Assembly: GCA_019056435.1 (NCBI GenBank)
Contig: CP077641.1
Location: 3,596,001-3,660,000 of the forward strand
Source of the DNA: Stutzerimonas stutzeri
Lineage (GTDB): Bacteria; Pseudomonadota; Gammaproteobacteria; Pseudomonadales; Pseudomonadaceae
Length of the DNA stretch: 64,000 nt
Direction: 5' to 3'
Shown: positions 32,873 through 47,700 of the stretch, piece after piece
Layout of the letters: each line of letters begins with the position of its first letter
Numbering within the stretch: position 1 is the stretch's first letter
Translations under genes and position numbers: made by a program
The notes under the pieces: generated by a model
What the model was told of the DNA's origin: nothing
Seen by the model: only the letters and a program-made list of their open reading frames with translations
Database searches by the model: none

Positions 32873-34105
32873 ATGGAACGTTCACTCAAAGCCTTGCGTT
32901 ATCCCCTGGTTGCGGTCGTCGCAGCCTTGATCAGCGCATGCGGACGATCGCCGGAAGCAACAGAGGCTGCAGCGCCGCCTCCACCGGCCGTCAGCGTCGC
33001 CCAGGTCATCGAACAACAGGTAACCGAATGGGACGAACTGACCGGGCGCCTCGAAGCCCCGGAATCGGTCGAGATTCGCCCGCGGGTGTCCGGCTTCATC
33101 GACAAGGTCGCCTTCGAGGAGGGTGAGCTGGTCAACAAAGGCGACCTGCTCTTCCAGATTGACCCACGTCCGTTCGAGGCCGAGGTGAAACGCCTGCAGG
33201 CCGAACTGCAACAGGCGTTGGCGACTCAGCGTCGGACCGCCAGCGAGGCCGAGCGCGGCGAGCGGCTGCGTGCCAACAATGCCATCTCCGCGGAGCTGGC
33301 CGACGCCCGTGTCAGTGCCGCCAGCGAAGCGAAATCCGCCGTGGCCGCCATTCAGGCGCAACTGGAGGCCGCCAGGCTGGACCTTGGTTTCACCCGTGTC
33401 ACCGCCCCCATCGATGGTCGCGTCGGCCGCGCGATGATCACGGCGGGCAACCTCGTCAACGCCGGGGAAGCCCTGCTCACCACCCTGGTGTCCACCGACA
33501 AGGTGTATGCCTATTTCGAGGCGGATGAGCGTACCTACCTGAAGTACCGCGAACTGGCCCGCAACGGCTCGCGCGGCGACGAAACGCCCGTGTACCTCGG
33601 TCTCTCCGACGAAGAGGGTCATCCGCACCTGGGCCATATGGACTTCGTCGACAACCAGGTCGACCCGCGCACCGGCACCATTCGTGGCCGTGCGGTGTTC
33701 GACAACCGTGACAGCAGCTTCACCCCCGGTCTCTATGCGCGCTTGAAGCTGGTCGGCAGTGCCACCTATGACGCCGTGCTGATCAAGGACGTCGCCGTAG
33801 GAACCGACCTTGGGAAGAAGTTCGTCCTGGTGCTCGAGGAAGACGGCAAGGTCAGCTATCGCGCCGTCGAGCTAGGCCCGAAGCTTGAAGGGCTGCGCAT
33901 CGTGCGCAATGGCCTGGCCGAAGGCGAGACCATCGTCGTCAACGGCCTGCAGCGGGTTCGCCCAGGCACCCCGGTGACGCCGGAAACCGTCCCCATGGCC
34001 GACGCCGACACCCTGGCTGCGCTCAAGGAACAGAACCGCGCCATCACGGCTGCCTTCAAGACCGAGGTCGTCGATCGCAACGTGGCGCGTCGCCCTAGCA
34101 GCTGA
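32873..34105 (+). CDS. mexE: RND efflux membrane fusion lipoprotein MexE
   Basis: 410 aa. Lipoprotein signal with lipobox ISAC (cysteine ~23). Fusion-protein order: EWDELTGRLEAPESVEIRPR, VSGFIDKVAFEEGELVNKGD, coiled hairpin ~100-165 (QAELQQALATQRR...), [20 protein letters not shown] and DFVDNQVDPRTGTIRGRAVF. It bridges MexF to OprN in the periplasm; the pump exports chloramphenicol, fluoroquinolones, trimethoprim and quinolone signals in P. aeruginosa. ATG 32873 gives the signal peptide; upstream ATGs add a non-homologous leader. 95 bases before mexF. Confidence 0.95.
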   Translation: MERSLKALRYPLVAVVAALISACGRSPEATEAAAPPPPAVSVAQVIEQQVTEWDELTGRLEAPESVEIRPRVSGFIDKVAFEEGELVNKGDLLFQIDPRPFEAEVKRLQAELQQALATQRRTASEAERGERLRANNAISAELADARVSAASEAKSAVAAIQAQLEAARLDLGFTRVTAPIDGRVGRAMITAGNLVNAGEALLTTLVSTDKVYAYFEADERTYLKYRELARNGSRGDETPVYLGLSDEEGHPHLGHMDFVDNQVDPRTGTIRGRAVFDNRDSSFTPGLYARLKLVGSATYDAVLIKDVAVGTDLGKKFVLVLEEDGKVSYRAVELGPKLEGLRIVRNGLAEGETIVVNGLQRVRPGTPVTPETVPMADADTLAALKEQNRAITAAFKTEVVDRNVARRPSS

Positions 34106-34200
34106 GCCCCGCGCAAGTCCTCGATTCCGCGCCACGGCGCAACAACACCATCCGATTCCGTCAGGGCGCGTCCGGCGCGCCCTCTTCCCCGGAGTGCGTC

Positions 34201-37200
34201 ATGAATTTCTCGCAATTCTTCATTCAGCGGCCGATCTTCGCGGCGGTGCTGTCCCTGGTGATCCTCATCGGCGGCGCCATCTCGTTGTTCCAGCTGCCGA
34301 TCAGCGAATACCCCGAGGTGGTCCCGCCAACGGTCGTCGTCAGGGCGAACTTCCCCGGCGCCAACCCCAAGGTCATTGGGGAAACCGTCGCCTCGCCGCT
34401 GGAACAGGCCATCACCGGCGTCGAGGGCATGCTCTACATGTCTTCCCAGGCGACAGCCGACGGCAAGCTGAACCTAACCATCACCTTCGCGCTGGGCACC
34501 GACCTGGACAATGCCCAGGTGCAGGTCCAGAACCGGGTTACGCGGACGATGCCCACGCTGCCGACCGAAGTGCAGCGGCTCGGTGTGACCGTGGACAAGG
34601 CTTCACCCGACCTGACCATGGTGGTGCACCTGACGTCGCCGGATAACCGCTACGACATGCTGTACCTGTCGAACTACGCCGCGATCAACGTAAAAGACGA
34701 GCTGGCGCGCCTGGATGGCGTCGGCGATGTGCAACTGTTCGGCATGGGTGACTATTCGCTGCGCGTCTGGCTCGATCCGAACAAGGTCGCTTCGCGCAAC
34801 CTGACCGCGACCGACGTGGTCAACGCCATTCGCGAACAGAACCGCCAGGTCGCCGCCGGTGCGCTGGGTGCGCCGCCCGCCCCCGGTGCGACCGACTTCC
34901 AGCTGTCGATCAATACCCAGGGCCGCCTGGTCACCGAGGATGAGTTCGAGAACATCATCATTCGCGCCGGCAGCGATGGCGAAATCACCCGCCTGCGGGA
35001 CATCGCACGTGTCGAACTGGGCTCCAGCCAGTACGCGCTGCGTTCGTTGCTGAACAACCAGCCCGCGGTTGCCATTCCGGTGTTCCAGCGCCCCGGTTCC
35101 AACGCCATCGAAATTTCGGACTCGGTTCGTGCACGCATGGCAGAACTGAAAAAGGATTTCCCACAGGGGGTCGACTACGAAATCGTCTATGACCCGACCA
35201 TCTTCGTGCGTGGCTCCATCGAAGCGGTGGTTCATACCCTGCTCGAAGCCATCGTGCTGGTGGTGCTGGTGGTCATCCTGTTCCTGCAGACCTGGCGCGC
35301 CTCGATCATTCCGCTCGCTGCCGTGCCCGTTTCGCTGATTGGCACCTTTGCCGTCATGCACTTGCTCGGCTTTTCGCTCAACGCACTGTCGCTGTTCGGT
35401 CTGGTGCTGGCGATCGGTATCGTGGTGGACGACGCCATCGTCGTGGTGGAAAACGTCGAGCGCAACATTGGTCTGGGCAAGTCGCCGGTGGAGGCGACCA
35501 AGCAGGCCATGAAGGAAGTGACCGGCCCGATCATCGCTACCGCCCTGGTGCTCTGTGCCGTGTTCATCCCGACGGCGTTCATCTCCGGCCTGACCGGGCA
35601 GTTCTATCAGCAGTTCGCGCTGACCATCGCCATCTCGACCGTGATCTCCGCGTTCAACTCGCTGACGCTTTCCCCTGCCCTCGCCGCCGCACTGTTGCGT
35701 GGCCACGACGCCCCCAAGGACGGCTTTTCGCGGCTGCTGGACAGGCTGTTCGGTCGCTGGCTGTTCGGTCCCTTCAACCGCGTCTTCGATCGCGCCAGCC
35801 ATGGCTACGTCGGTGCGGTACGGCGCATTCTGCGCGGCAGCGGCATCGCGCTGGTGATCTATGTCGGCCTGGTCGGACTCGGCTACATGGGTTTCGCCAG
35901 TACACCGACCGGCTTCGTGCCGCCGCAGGACAAGCAGTACCTGGTCGCGTTCGCCCAACTGCCGGACGCCGCCACGCTGGACCGTACCGAAGACGTCATC
36001 AAGCGCATGTCGCAGATCGCCGCGGAGCATCCCGGCGTGGAGAACACCGTGGCGTTCCCGGGCCTGTCGATCAACGGCTTCACCAACAGCCCGAACAGCG
36101 GCATCGTCTTCACCCCACTCAAGCCCTTCGACGAGCGCAAGGACCCGTCGCTGTCGGCGAACGCCATTGCGGCGGATCTGAACGGCCAGTTTGCACAGAT
36201 TCAGGATGCCTTCATCGCGATCTTCCCGCCGCCGCCCGTGCAGGGTCTGGGCACCATCGGGGGGTTCCGCGTACAGGTGCAGGACCGTGGCAACCTCGGC
36301 TACGAGGAGCTGTACAAGCAGGTGCAGAACGTCATCGCCAAGAGCGCCGACTATCCGGAGCTGGCGGGGCTGTTCACCAGCTATCAGGTCAACGTGCCGC
36401 AGGTGGACGCCGACATCGATCGTGAGAAGGCCAAGACCCACGGCGTGGCGATCGACCAGATCTTCGACACCATGCAGGTCTACCTCGGTTCGCTGTACGC
36501 CAACGACTTCAATCGCTTCGGGCGCACCTACCAGGTCAATGTGCAGGCCGAGCAGAAGTTTCGCCTCACGCCCGAGCAGATTGGGCAGCTGAAGGTACGC
36601 AACGACCGCGGCGAGATGGTCCCGCTGTCGACCTTCGTCAAGGTCAGCGACAGCGCGGGGCCTGATCGCGTGATGCACTACAACGGCTTCCTGACCGCGG
36701 AAATCAACGGCGCCGCCGCACCGGGCTACAGCTCCGGCCAGGCCGAGGCCGCCATGGAAAGGCTGCTGCGCAACGAGCTGCCCAACGGCATGACGTTCGA
36801 GTGGACCGAGCTGACCTACCAGCAGATCCTGGCGGGCAACACGGCGATCTTCGTCTTCCCGCTCTGCGTGCTGCTTGCCTTCCTGGTGCTGGCTGCGCAG
36901 TACGAAAGCTGGAGTCTGCCGCTGGCGGTGATCCTGATTGTCCCCATGACGCTGCTCTCGGCGATCACCGGGGTGATTCTGTCGGGAGGCGACAACAACG
37001 TATTTACCCAGATCGGTTTGATCGTACTCGTGGGCCTGGCGTGCAAGAACGCGATCCTCATCGTCGAGTTCGCCAAGGACAAGCAGGAAGAAGGCATGGA
37101 CCGCTTGGCCGCCGTACTCGAAGCCTGCCGCCTGCGGTTGCGGCCGATCCTGATGACTAGCTTCGCCTTCATCATGGGTGTGGTGCCGCTGGTGATCTCC

Positions 37201-37367
37201 ACCGGGGCCGGTGCGGAGATGCGCCATGCCATGGGCGTCGCGGTGTTCAGCGGGATGCTCGGGGTGACCTTCTTCGGTCTGCTGCTGACCCCCGTGTTCT
37301 ATCTGGTGATCCGCGCCTTCGTCGAAAGGCGCGAGGAGAAAAAGGCTGCACTGAAGGAGGCTCATGC

Positions 37368-37371
<4 letters not shown>
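34201..37371 (+). CDS. mexF: RND efflux transporter MexF
   Basis: 1056 aa, complete. Typical HAE-1 RND protein: start MNFSQFFIQRPIFAAVLSLV, twelve membrane helices and two periplasmic loops. Proton-relay helix with GIVVDDAIVVVENVERNIG and the partner segment GLACKNAILIVEFAKDKQEE. C-terminal cap GVTFFGLLLTPVFYLVIRAF. Proton-driven drug export from inner membrane and periplasm. Its stop overlaps the oprN start by four bases. No frameshift over 3.1 kb, unlike many genes in the window. Confidence 0.96.
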
Positions 37372-39976
<2,605 letters not shown>

Positions 39977-39991
39977 TATCCCGCCTGCCAT

Positions 39992-40016
39992 ACGGCCCAG
40001 GAATTTCCTGGGCCGT
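39992..40016. terminator. Hairpin between dctP and opmB
   Basis: Perfect 12-base stem ACGGCCCAGGAA / TTCCTGGGCCGT with a one-base centre, in the 54-base gap between convergent genes; probably serves both. T tracts are weak on both sides. Confidence 0.65.
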
Positions 40017-40030
40017 TGCCGCTGTCACGA

Positions 40031-41497
40031 TCAGGGCGTAGGCGCCCGCAGCGCCGGCTCCTGTTCCAGCGACACCTCGTCCCACCCTCCGCCCAACGCG
40101 GCAATCAACTGAACGCTCGCGATCAGCCTGTCACCCAGCAAAGTCAGATTGGTCCGTTCGTTGTTCAACGCTGTGGTTTGCACCGTAACGACACTCAGGA
40201 AGTCGACCGTACCAGCGCGATACTGGTTTTCGATCAGGCGCAGGGACTCCTGGGCGGCGTCCAATGCCTCCTGCTGGACGACGGCCTCTCGTGCCAGTAC
40301 GCGCATTTGAACCAACGAGTCTTCGACCTCGCGGAAACTGTCGAGCACCGTCTGCCGGTAGTTGGCCACGGTCTGGTCGTAGGCGGCTTCGGCCTGCTCC
40401 AGATCGGCGCGGCGGGCACCGAAGTCCAGCAGCGTGACGGCTAGCTGCGGCCCCAACGACCAGTAGCGATTCGGTACGCTGATCAGGTCACTGAAGCTGC
40501 TGTTCCGATAGCCGCCGCTGGCGCTCAACGTCAGGTCCGGATACCAGGCGGCCTCGGCGACCCCGATCTGCGCATTCGCGGCCATCACATCGCGCTCAGC
40601 CGCTGCCACGTCAGGGCGACGCTCGAGCAGTTCCGATGGCAGCATCACCGGCACCTCCGGCAGCCGGGGGATGTCGACCCGCTCGGCGATGTTCAGCTCC
40701 GAGGGCGGCACGCCGACCAAGACGGCGATGGCGTGCTCCAGCTGAGCACGCTGCCATTGCAGGTCAAGCGCCTGCGCCTGGGTGCTGCGCAGTTGCGTCA
40801 ACGCCTGGCTCACATCGGACCGCGGCACGATACCGGCACGGTACTGGTTTTCGGTGAGCCGCAGGGATCGCTCGTAGGCCGCTACCGTCTGGTCGAGCAG
40901 GCGTTGCTGCTCGTCTGTGACACGCAGTTGCAGATAGGTCTGCACCAGCTCGGACTGCAGGCTCAGGCGCACAGCAGCAAGGTCGGCGGCACTGGCCTGC
41001 ATGTTCGCGCGGTTGGCCTCGAGACTACGGCGCAGACGTCCCCAGATGTCCAGCTCCCAGGACGCATCCAGGCCGGCATCGTAGTTCTCGCTGATGCCGC
41101 TGCTCTGCGTGACGGTCGAACTGCTGCCCGAGCCGCTACCGGACCGGGTCGCACTGGCGCCTGCGCCAAAGGTCGGAAAGAGTTGCGAGCGGGCACCGCG
41201 CACCAGCGCCCGAGCCTGGCGGTACTGCGCTTCGGCTGCCGCCAGGTTCTGGTTGGACACGTTCAGGCGTGCGACCAGGGCGTCGAGCTCGGCGTCGCCG
41301 TAGAGCGTCCACCAATCGCCACGCTGTTGGACGTCGGATGGTGCGGCGATCTTCCAGCCCTCGGCCTGCTTGAACTCACTGGCAATGGGTACGGCCGGAC
41401 GCTGATAGTCGGGCCCGAGCGTGCAAGCGCCCAGGGTAAGCCCCATGACCAGCGCGGCCAGGGGACGCAGGGTGAAATTGAAGCGCGAAGCGGTCAT
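40031..41497 (-). CDS. opmB: Outer-membrane efflux factor OpmB
   Basis: 488 aa. Lipobox LGAC then TLGPDYQRPAVPIASEFKQA. OEP repeats with DAGLDASWELDIWGRLRRSL, LTENQYRAGIVPRSDVSQAL, LLERRPDVAAAERDVMAANA and ENQYRAGTVDFLSVVTVQTT. Last gene of muxABC-opmB (start overlaps the muxC stop, ATGA); it supplies the TolC-like exit duct for the MuxABC pump. A Ser/Gly-rich insert (SATRSGSGSGSSSTVTQSSG) lies near residue 115. Confidence 0.93.
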   Translation of the reverse strand: MTASRFNFTLRPLAALVMGLTLGACTLGPDYQRPAVPIASEFKQAEGWKIAAPSDVQQRGDWWTLYGDAELDALVARLNVSNQNLAAAEAQYRQARALVRGARSQLFPTFGAGASATRSGSGSGSSSTVTQSSGISENYDAGLDASWELDIWGRLRRSLEANRANMQASAADLAAVRLSLQSELVQTYLQLRVTDEQQRLLDQTVAAYERSLRLTENQYRAGIVPRSDVSQALTQLRSTQAQALDLQWQRAQLEHAIAVLVGVPPSELNIAERVDIPRLPEVPVMLPSELLERRPDVAAAERDVMAANAQIGVAEAAWYPDLTLSASGGYRNSSFSDLISVPNRYWSLGPQLAVTLLDFGARRADLEQAEAAYDQTVANYRQTVLDSFREVEDSLVQMRVLAREAVVQQEALDAAQESLRLIENQYRAGTVDFLSVVTVQTTALNNERTNLTLLGDRLIASVQLIAALGGGWDEVSLEQEPALRAPTP

Positions 41498-44400
41498 AGC
41501 GGGTTTTCCAGGGCGGCATCGGTGCGCACACCTCGCCAGCGGTTGAAACGGTGACGTGCGCGGTCGAGGTACAAATAGACCACGGGCGTGGTGTAGAGCG
41601 TGAGGATCTGGCTGAGCACCAGGCCGCCAATGATGGTCAGGCCCAGCGGCTGGCGCATCTCCGCACCTTCGGCTCCATCGAGCAGGAGCGGTGTGGCGCC
41701 CAGGATCGCAGCCATGGTGGTCATCAGGATGGGCCGGAAGCGCAGCAGGCAGGAACGGCGGATCGATTCGGCCGGCGAAAGGCCGTCATTGCGCTCGAAC
41801 TGCAAGGCCAGGTCGATCATCAGGATTGCATTCTTTTTCACCACCCCGATGAGCAGGAACAGGCCGAGCAGCGAGATCAGGCTGAACTGCTCGCGCGTCA
41901 GGATGATCGCCAGCAAGGCGCCGACGCCTGCCGAGGGCAGCGTCGAGAGGATCGTCAGAGGATGGATGTAGCTCTCGTAGAGAATGCCGAGCACGATGTA
42001 CACGAGAACCAGAGCGCCCAAGATCATCAGCGGCTGGCTGTCCTGCGTGCTCTGGAAGGCGCTGCCGGTGCCACCCAGGCGCCCCTGCACCTCGCTGGGC
42101 ATGCCAATGGCGGCGATCGCGCGCTCGATAGCCAGCGTGGCCTGGTCGAGGCTGACGCCCGGCGCGAGGTCGAAATCGATGTTTTCCGCAGCAAACTGCC
42201 CGTCGTGGCTGACCGCATCCTCCTCCAGGCTCCGCTCGTAGTGGGCGAACGCGGCGAGCGGCACACGGCGCCCGTCGCTGGTCACCACGTGAACCTGCTC
42301 CAGCACCTCGGGGTGCTGGGCGTACGCCGGGTCGACTTCCATCACCACCCGGTATTGGTTGAGCGCCTCGTAGATGGTCGAGATCTGCCGCTGGCTGAAA
42401 GCATTGTTGAGCAGCGTCGTGACGGTGCTCATGTCGACGCCCAGGCGTTTCGCCGCGTCGCGGTCGACCTTGAGGCTGATCTGCTGCGCGCCCTCGCCTT
42501 CGTTGGCATCGATACTCGTCAGCTCCGGCAGCGCCATCAGCGCGCGGGTGACCTGCGGGACCCAGGTACGCAGGTCGGCCAGGTCGCTGGCCAGCAGCGT
42601 ATAGGAATAGGCCGAACTGCTCTGGCGTCCGCCGCCGAACTGCAGGTCCTGGTCGGCCATCAGGAACATTCGGCCGCCGGGCACCTTGGGCTGGTTCTCG
42701 CGAATGCGCTCGATGACCTTCTGTGCGGAAATCTTGCGTTCAGCCAGCGGCTTGAGCCGCACGATCATGAAAGCATTATTGATTCCACCCTGCCCGCCGA
42801 TGAACCCCGCCACGCTCTCCACCGCCGGATCGGCCAGCACCGCTTTGCGGTAGGTCTCCATCTTTGGCTGCATGACCTGGAACGAAAGGCCATCGTCGCC
42901 GCGGATGAAACCGGTCAGCTGACCGGTGTCCTGCTGCGGCAGGAAGGTCTTCGGCACCTCGATGTACAGAAAGACGTTGAGCCCGATGGTCGCCAGCAGG
43001 CTGAGCAGCGTGATACGGCGGTGACGTAGCGCCCAGCTCAGCGAGCGGTCGTAATGACGCAGCAACCACTGGTGCGCATCGTGGCTCCAGCGCTGCAAGC
43101 GGCCATCTTTCTCGGGCTCGTGCGGCTTCAGCCAGCGTGCGCAGAGCATCGGGGTGAGCGTGAGCGAAACCAGCAACGACACCAGGATCGCCGCCGCCAG
43201 GGTGATGGAAAACTCACGAAACAGCCGTTCGACGATGCCGCCCATGAACAGGATCGAGATGAACACCACCACCAGCGACAGGTTCATCGACAGCAAGGTG
43301 AAACCGACCTCGCGGGTGCCGATATAGGCGGCACGCATCGGCGGCACGCCCTCGTCGATGTGCCGGGCAATGTTCTCCAGCACCACTATCGCATCGTCGA
43401 CCACCAACCCCGCCGCGAGGATCATCGCCATCAACGACAATACGTTGAGCGAGAAGCCGAACAGGTACATCACGGCGAAGGTGCCCACCAGCGACACCGG
43501 GACCGCCAGCGCCGGAATCAGCGCCGAGCGCAGCCGACCGAGGAACAGGAATACCAGCAGCACCACCAGGCCCACGGCAATCAGCAGGGTTCGCTCCGCC
43601 TCGTGCAGGGTCGCGCGGATCACCGGCGAGCGGTCCATGGCCACGTTCATCTTGACGCTGCCTGGCACGATCGCCTGAAGCGCCGGCAATTCGTTGCGGA
43701 TGCCCTCGATGGTTTCGATGATGTTGGCGCCGGCCTGACGGTTGATGACCAGCAGCACGGCCCGCTCGTTGTTGAAGAAGCCGTCGTTGTAGCGGTCCTC
43801 CACGGCATCGGTGACCTTGGCGACGTCGCGCAACCGCAACGCTGCGCCGTCCTGGTAGCGGATGATCAACGGCAGATAATCCGCTGCCTCGTGCAACTGG
43901 TCGCTGGCCTGTACCTGCCAGTGCCGGTGATCGTCCTCGACCATCCCCTTGGGGCGGCGTACGTTCGCCGAAGCGATTGTCTGACGTACCTCGTCCAGAG
44001 CGACGCCATATTGCTCCAGCTGCTGCGGCTGAAGCTCGACGCGGACGGCCGGCAAGGAGCTGCCACCGACCTGCACTTCGCCGACACCTGGTACCTGTGA
44101 GAGCTTCTGCGCCAGGATCGTCGAGCCGATGTCGTAAAGTTGCCCCTTGTCGAGCACGTCGGATGTCAGCGACAGGACCATGATCGGCGCCTGGGCCGGG
44201 TTGATCTTGCGATAGGTGGGCATGCTGCGCATGCCGCTCGGCAGCAGGTTGCGCGCGGCATTGATCGCTGCCTGCACGTCCCGGGCCGCGCCATTGATGT
44301 CGCGCTCCAGGTCGAACTGGATGATGATCCGCGTCGTCCCCTGGCTGCTGCGACTGCTCATCTGGCTGACCCCGGCAATGCTGCCCAGCGAGCGCTCGAG

Positions 44401-44598
44401 CGGTGTCGCGACGCTCGAAGCCATGATTTCCGGACTGGCCCCGGGCAGGCTCGCCTGCACGGTGATGACCGGAAAGTCCATGTTCGGTAGCGGCGATACC
44501 GGCAATAACCCGAAGCTGACGCCGCCGAGCAAGAGGATCGCCAGGCTCAGCAACATCGTCGCCACGGGACGGGCTATGAAAGGGGCGGACAGATTCAT
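41494..44598 (-). CDS. muxC: RND efflux transporter MuxC (MdtC-like)
   Basis: 1034 aa from ATG 44598 (MNLSAPFIARPVATMLLSLA); a start at 44622 would add eight residues. HAE-1 RND features: ILAAGLVVDDAIVVLENIAR, GVVKKNAILMIDLALQFERN and LYTTPVVYLYLDRARHRFNR. In the MdtABC/MuxABC class two different RND proteins form one heterotrimeric pump. It follows muxB by 109 bases, the only gap in this operon, and overlaps opmB. No frameshift. Confidence 0.95.
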   Translation of the reverse strand: MNLSAPFIARPVATMLLSLAILLLGGVSFGLLPVSPLPNMDFPVITVQASLPGASPEIMASSVATPLERSLGSIAGVSQMSSRSSQGTTRIIIQFDLERDINGAARDVQAAINAARNLLPSGMRSMPTYRKINPAQAPIMVLSLTSDVLDKGQLYDIGSTILAQKLSQVPGVGEVQVGGSSLPAVRVELQPQQLEQYGVALDEVRQTIASANVRRPKGMVEDDHRHWQVQASDQLHEAADYLPLIIRYQDGAALRLRDVAKVTDAVEDRYNDGFFNNERAVLLVINRQAGANIIETIEGIRNELPALQAIVPGSVKMNVAMDRSPVIRATLHEAERTLLIAVGLVVLLVFLFLGRLRSALIPALAVPVSLVGTFAVMYLFGFSLNVLSLMAMILAAGLVVDDAIVVLENIARHIDEGVPPMRAAYIGTREVGFTLLSMNLSLVVVFISILFMGGIVERLFREFSITLAAAILVSLLVSLTLTPMLCARWLKPHEPEKDGRLQRWSHDAHQWLLRHYDRSLSWALRHRRITLLSLLATIGLNVFLYIEVPKTFLPQQDTGQLTGFIRGDDGLSFQVMQPKMETYRKAVLADPAVESVAGFIGGQGGINNAFMIVRLKPLAERKISAQKVIERIRENQPKVPGGRMFLMADQDLQFGGGRQSSSAYSYTLLASDLADLRTWVPQVTRALMALPELTSIDANEGEGAQQISLKVDRDAAKRLGVDMSTVTTLLNNAFSQRQISTIYEALNQYRVVMEVDPAYAQHPEVLEQVHVVTSDGRRVPLAAFAHYERSLEEDAVSHDGQFAAENIDFDLAPGVSLDQATLAIERAIAAIGMPSEVQGRLGGTGSAFQSTQDSQPLMILGALVLVYIVLGILYESYIHPLTILSTLPSAGVGALLAIILTREQFSLISLLGLFLLIGVVKKNAILMIDLALQFERNDGLSPAESIRRSCLLRFRPILMTTMAAILGATPLLLDGAEGAEMRQPLGLTIIGGLVLSQILTLYTTPVVYLYLDRARHRFNRWRGVRTDAALENPL

Positions 44599-44707
44599 CG
44601 CACTGAGGCCGCTGGAAGCCACTGGCTAAAGGCTGGATGACGGCAGCAGAGGTGGCGGCTTTCGGCGTTTCGTTCGGCCTCCAGTCTCCGGCGCTTTTTC
44701 GACGCGG

Positions 44708-47700
44708 TCATGCGCTCGCCTCCTGCTCCACTGCGCCCTTACGGGCAAACCGATTCCCCAACCGATCAAAAAACAAGTAGATCACCGGGGTGGTGAACAG
44801 CGTCAGCAGCTGGCTCAGCAGCAGCCCGCCGACCAGTACCAGACCCAACGGCTGCCGAAGCTCGGCCCCGGAGCCCGAGGCCAGCATCAGCGGAATGGCG
44901 CCGAAGAGCGCGGCCATGGTGGTCATGAGGATCGGGCGGAAGCGCAACAAGGCGGCGCGATAGATGGCATCCGCCGGGCTCATGCCCTGGTTGCGCTCAG
45001 CCTCGAGGGCGAAGTCGATCATCATGATCGCGTTCTTCTTCACGATGCCGATCAGCAGGATGATGCCGATGATCGCGATCAGTCCCAGATCGTTGCCTGT
45101 CAGCAGCAACGCCAGCAAGGCGCCTACCGCTGCCGAGGGCAGCGTCGAGAGGATGGTGATCGGGTGGATGTAGCTCTCGTAGAGCACTCCGAGCACGATG
45201 TACATGGTCACCACGGCCGCCAGAATCAGCAGCAGCGTACTCGACAGCGACGCGCGGAAGGCCTCGGCAGCGCCTTGGAAACGGGTCTGGATGCCGGCTG
45301 GCAGGCCGATTTCCTGTTCGACGCGTTCGATCACCTCCACCGCATGCCCCAGCGAGACGCCATCGGCCAGGTTGAACGACAGGGTGACCGCCGGGAACTG
45401 CCCGATGTGGTTGATCAGCAACGGCGCGTTGCGTTGCTGCAGCGTCGCCAGGCTCGACAGCCTGACAGGCGTACCGCCCTCGCTCTGGACGAAAATCTGT
45501 TCGAGCGCCTGCGCACCAAGCCGGTTGGCCGCCTCAGCCTCCAGCACCACCCGATACTGGCTGGCCTGGGTGAAGATGGTAGAGATCTGTCGCTGGCCGA
45601 AGGCATCGTAAAGTGCATCGGTGATGGCCGATACCTCGATGCCAAGCCGCGCGGCCGCGTCTCGGTCGATGTCGAGGTAGATCTGCAAGCCGTCACTCTG
45701 CAGGTCGCTGGCCACGTCGGTCAGTTCAGGCTGATCGCGCAAGGCTTCGACCAGCCGAGGGGTCCACTCCTGCAGCAACGTGATATCAGGCGACTCCAGA
45801 CTGAACTGGAACTGGGTGCGGCTCACCCGGTCCTCGATCGACAGATCCTGCACGGGCTGCATGTACAGCTCGATGCCCGGTAGCCGTGCCAGCTCGGGCC
45901 GCAGCCGATCGATGACCTCGCTGGCGGTGACGTCACGCTCGGCGTGCGGTTTGAGGTTGATCAGCAGTCGGCCGCTGTTGAGGGTCACGTTGTCACCGTC
46001 CACCCCTATGTAGGAGGACAGGCTCTCGACCGCCGGATCGGCCAGGATCACGTCAGCCAATGATTGCTGCCTGACGCTCATCTCACGGAAGGAAATGGAC
46101 TGCGGCGCCTCGCTGATTCCCTGGATTGCGCCGGTGTCCTGCACCGGAAAGAAGCCCTTGGGCACGGCCAAATAGAGCACCACGGTCAAGGCCAGCGTAC
46201 CGACCGCGACGAGCAGCGTCAGCGTCTGGTGCCGCAGCACCCAGGTCAGCCAGCGCGAGTAGCCGCCGATCAGGCGCTCCACCCAATCCGGCCTGGTCTC
46301 GTGCTTGGAGGCCGGCTTGAGCAGCTTGGCGCACATCATGGGCGTCAACGTCAGCGACACCACCAGCGAGATCAGGATCGCCACGGCCAGGGTGATGGCG
46401 AACTCGCGGAACAACCGCCCCACCACGTCCTGCATGAACAGCAGCGGGATCAGTACCGCGATCAACGACAGCGTCAGCGAGATCAGTGTGAAGCCGATCT
46501 GCCTGGCACCCTTGAGCGCCGCCTGCAGCGGTGTCTCGCCCTCTTCCACGTGGCGTGCGATGTTTTCCAGCATGACGATGGCGTCATCGACGACGAAGCC
46601 GGTCGCGATGGTCAGCGCCATCAGCGTGAGGTTGTTCAGCGAGAAACCAGCCAGGTACATGACCGCAAAGGTGCCGACGAGCGACAGCGGCACCGCGATC
46701 GACGGGATGATCGTGGCCGAGAATTTTTTGAGAAACAGAAATGTGACCAATACGACCAACACCGTGGCCAGCATCAATTCGTGCTGGACGTCAGTCACCG
46801 CTGCTCGGATGGTCTGGGTTCGGTCGGTCAGTACCACCACGTCCAGGCCTGCCGGCATGCTGGCCTGGACTTCGGGCAGCAACGCCTGGATGCGCTCCAC
46901 CACCTCGATGACGTTCGCACCTGGCTGGCGCTGGATGTTGAGCAGAACAGCCTGACTCTGGTTCGCCCAGGCAGCGAGCCGCTCGTTTTCCGCGCCCGCA
47001 CTGATCTGCGCGACATCCTTCAACCGCAACGCGGCGCCATCCTGGTACGCCAGGATCAGCTCGGCATACTCTTCAGGCGTCTTGAGCTGGTCGTTGGCAT
47101 CGAGCATCGAGACCCGCGTCGGGCCGTCGAAATTGCCCTTTGGCTGGTTCACGTTGGAGCTGGTCACCAGGGATCGGACGTCGGCCAGCGACAGCCCATA
47201 GGAAGCCAGCGCCTCGGGATTGACCTGGATGCGCACTGCCGGTCGTTGCCCGCCGGCGATGCTGACCATGCCGACGCCGCTGATCTGGGCAAGCTTCTGC
47301 GCCATGCGCGTGTCGACCAGGTCATGTAGTTGCGGCAGGGCGAGACTTTCGGATGTCACGGCCAAGGTCATGACCGGCGTATCGGCCGGATTGACCTTGT
47401 TGTAGACAGGAGGGGCTGGCAGGTCGCTGGGCAACAGGTTGTCCGCCGCGTTGATGGCCGCCTGGACTTCCTGCTCGGCAACATCCAGTTCGACCTCAAG
47501 CGAAAATCGCAGGGTAATGACCGAGGCGCCACCAGAGCTGGTCGACGACATCTGCGTCAGCCCGGGCATCTGACCGAACTGGCGCTCGAGCGGTGCCGTC
47601 ACGGCGCTGGTCATGACCTCCGGGCTGGCCCCTGGGTAAAGCGTCATGACGCGGATGGTCGGGTAGTCCACCTGAGGCAAGGCCGCAACCGGTAGCAGCC

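Noticed and set aside
34603..37365. 920-codon open frame antisense to mexF
   Set aside because: A high-GC codon-bias shadow: its translation is rich in His, Arg and Gln with no domain, while mexF on the other strand is complete and conserved. The same holds for long frames opposite muxB, muxC, treS, glgE and fdnG.
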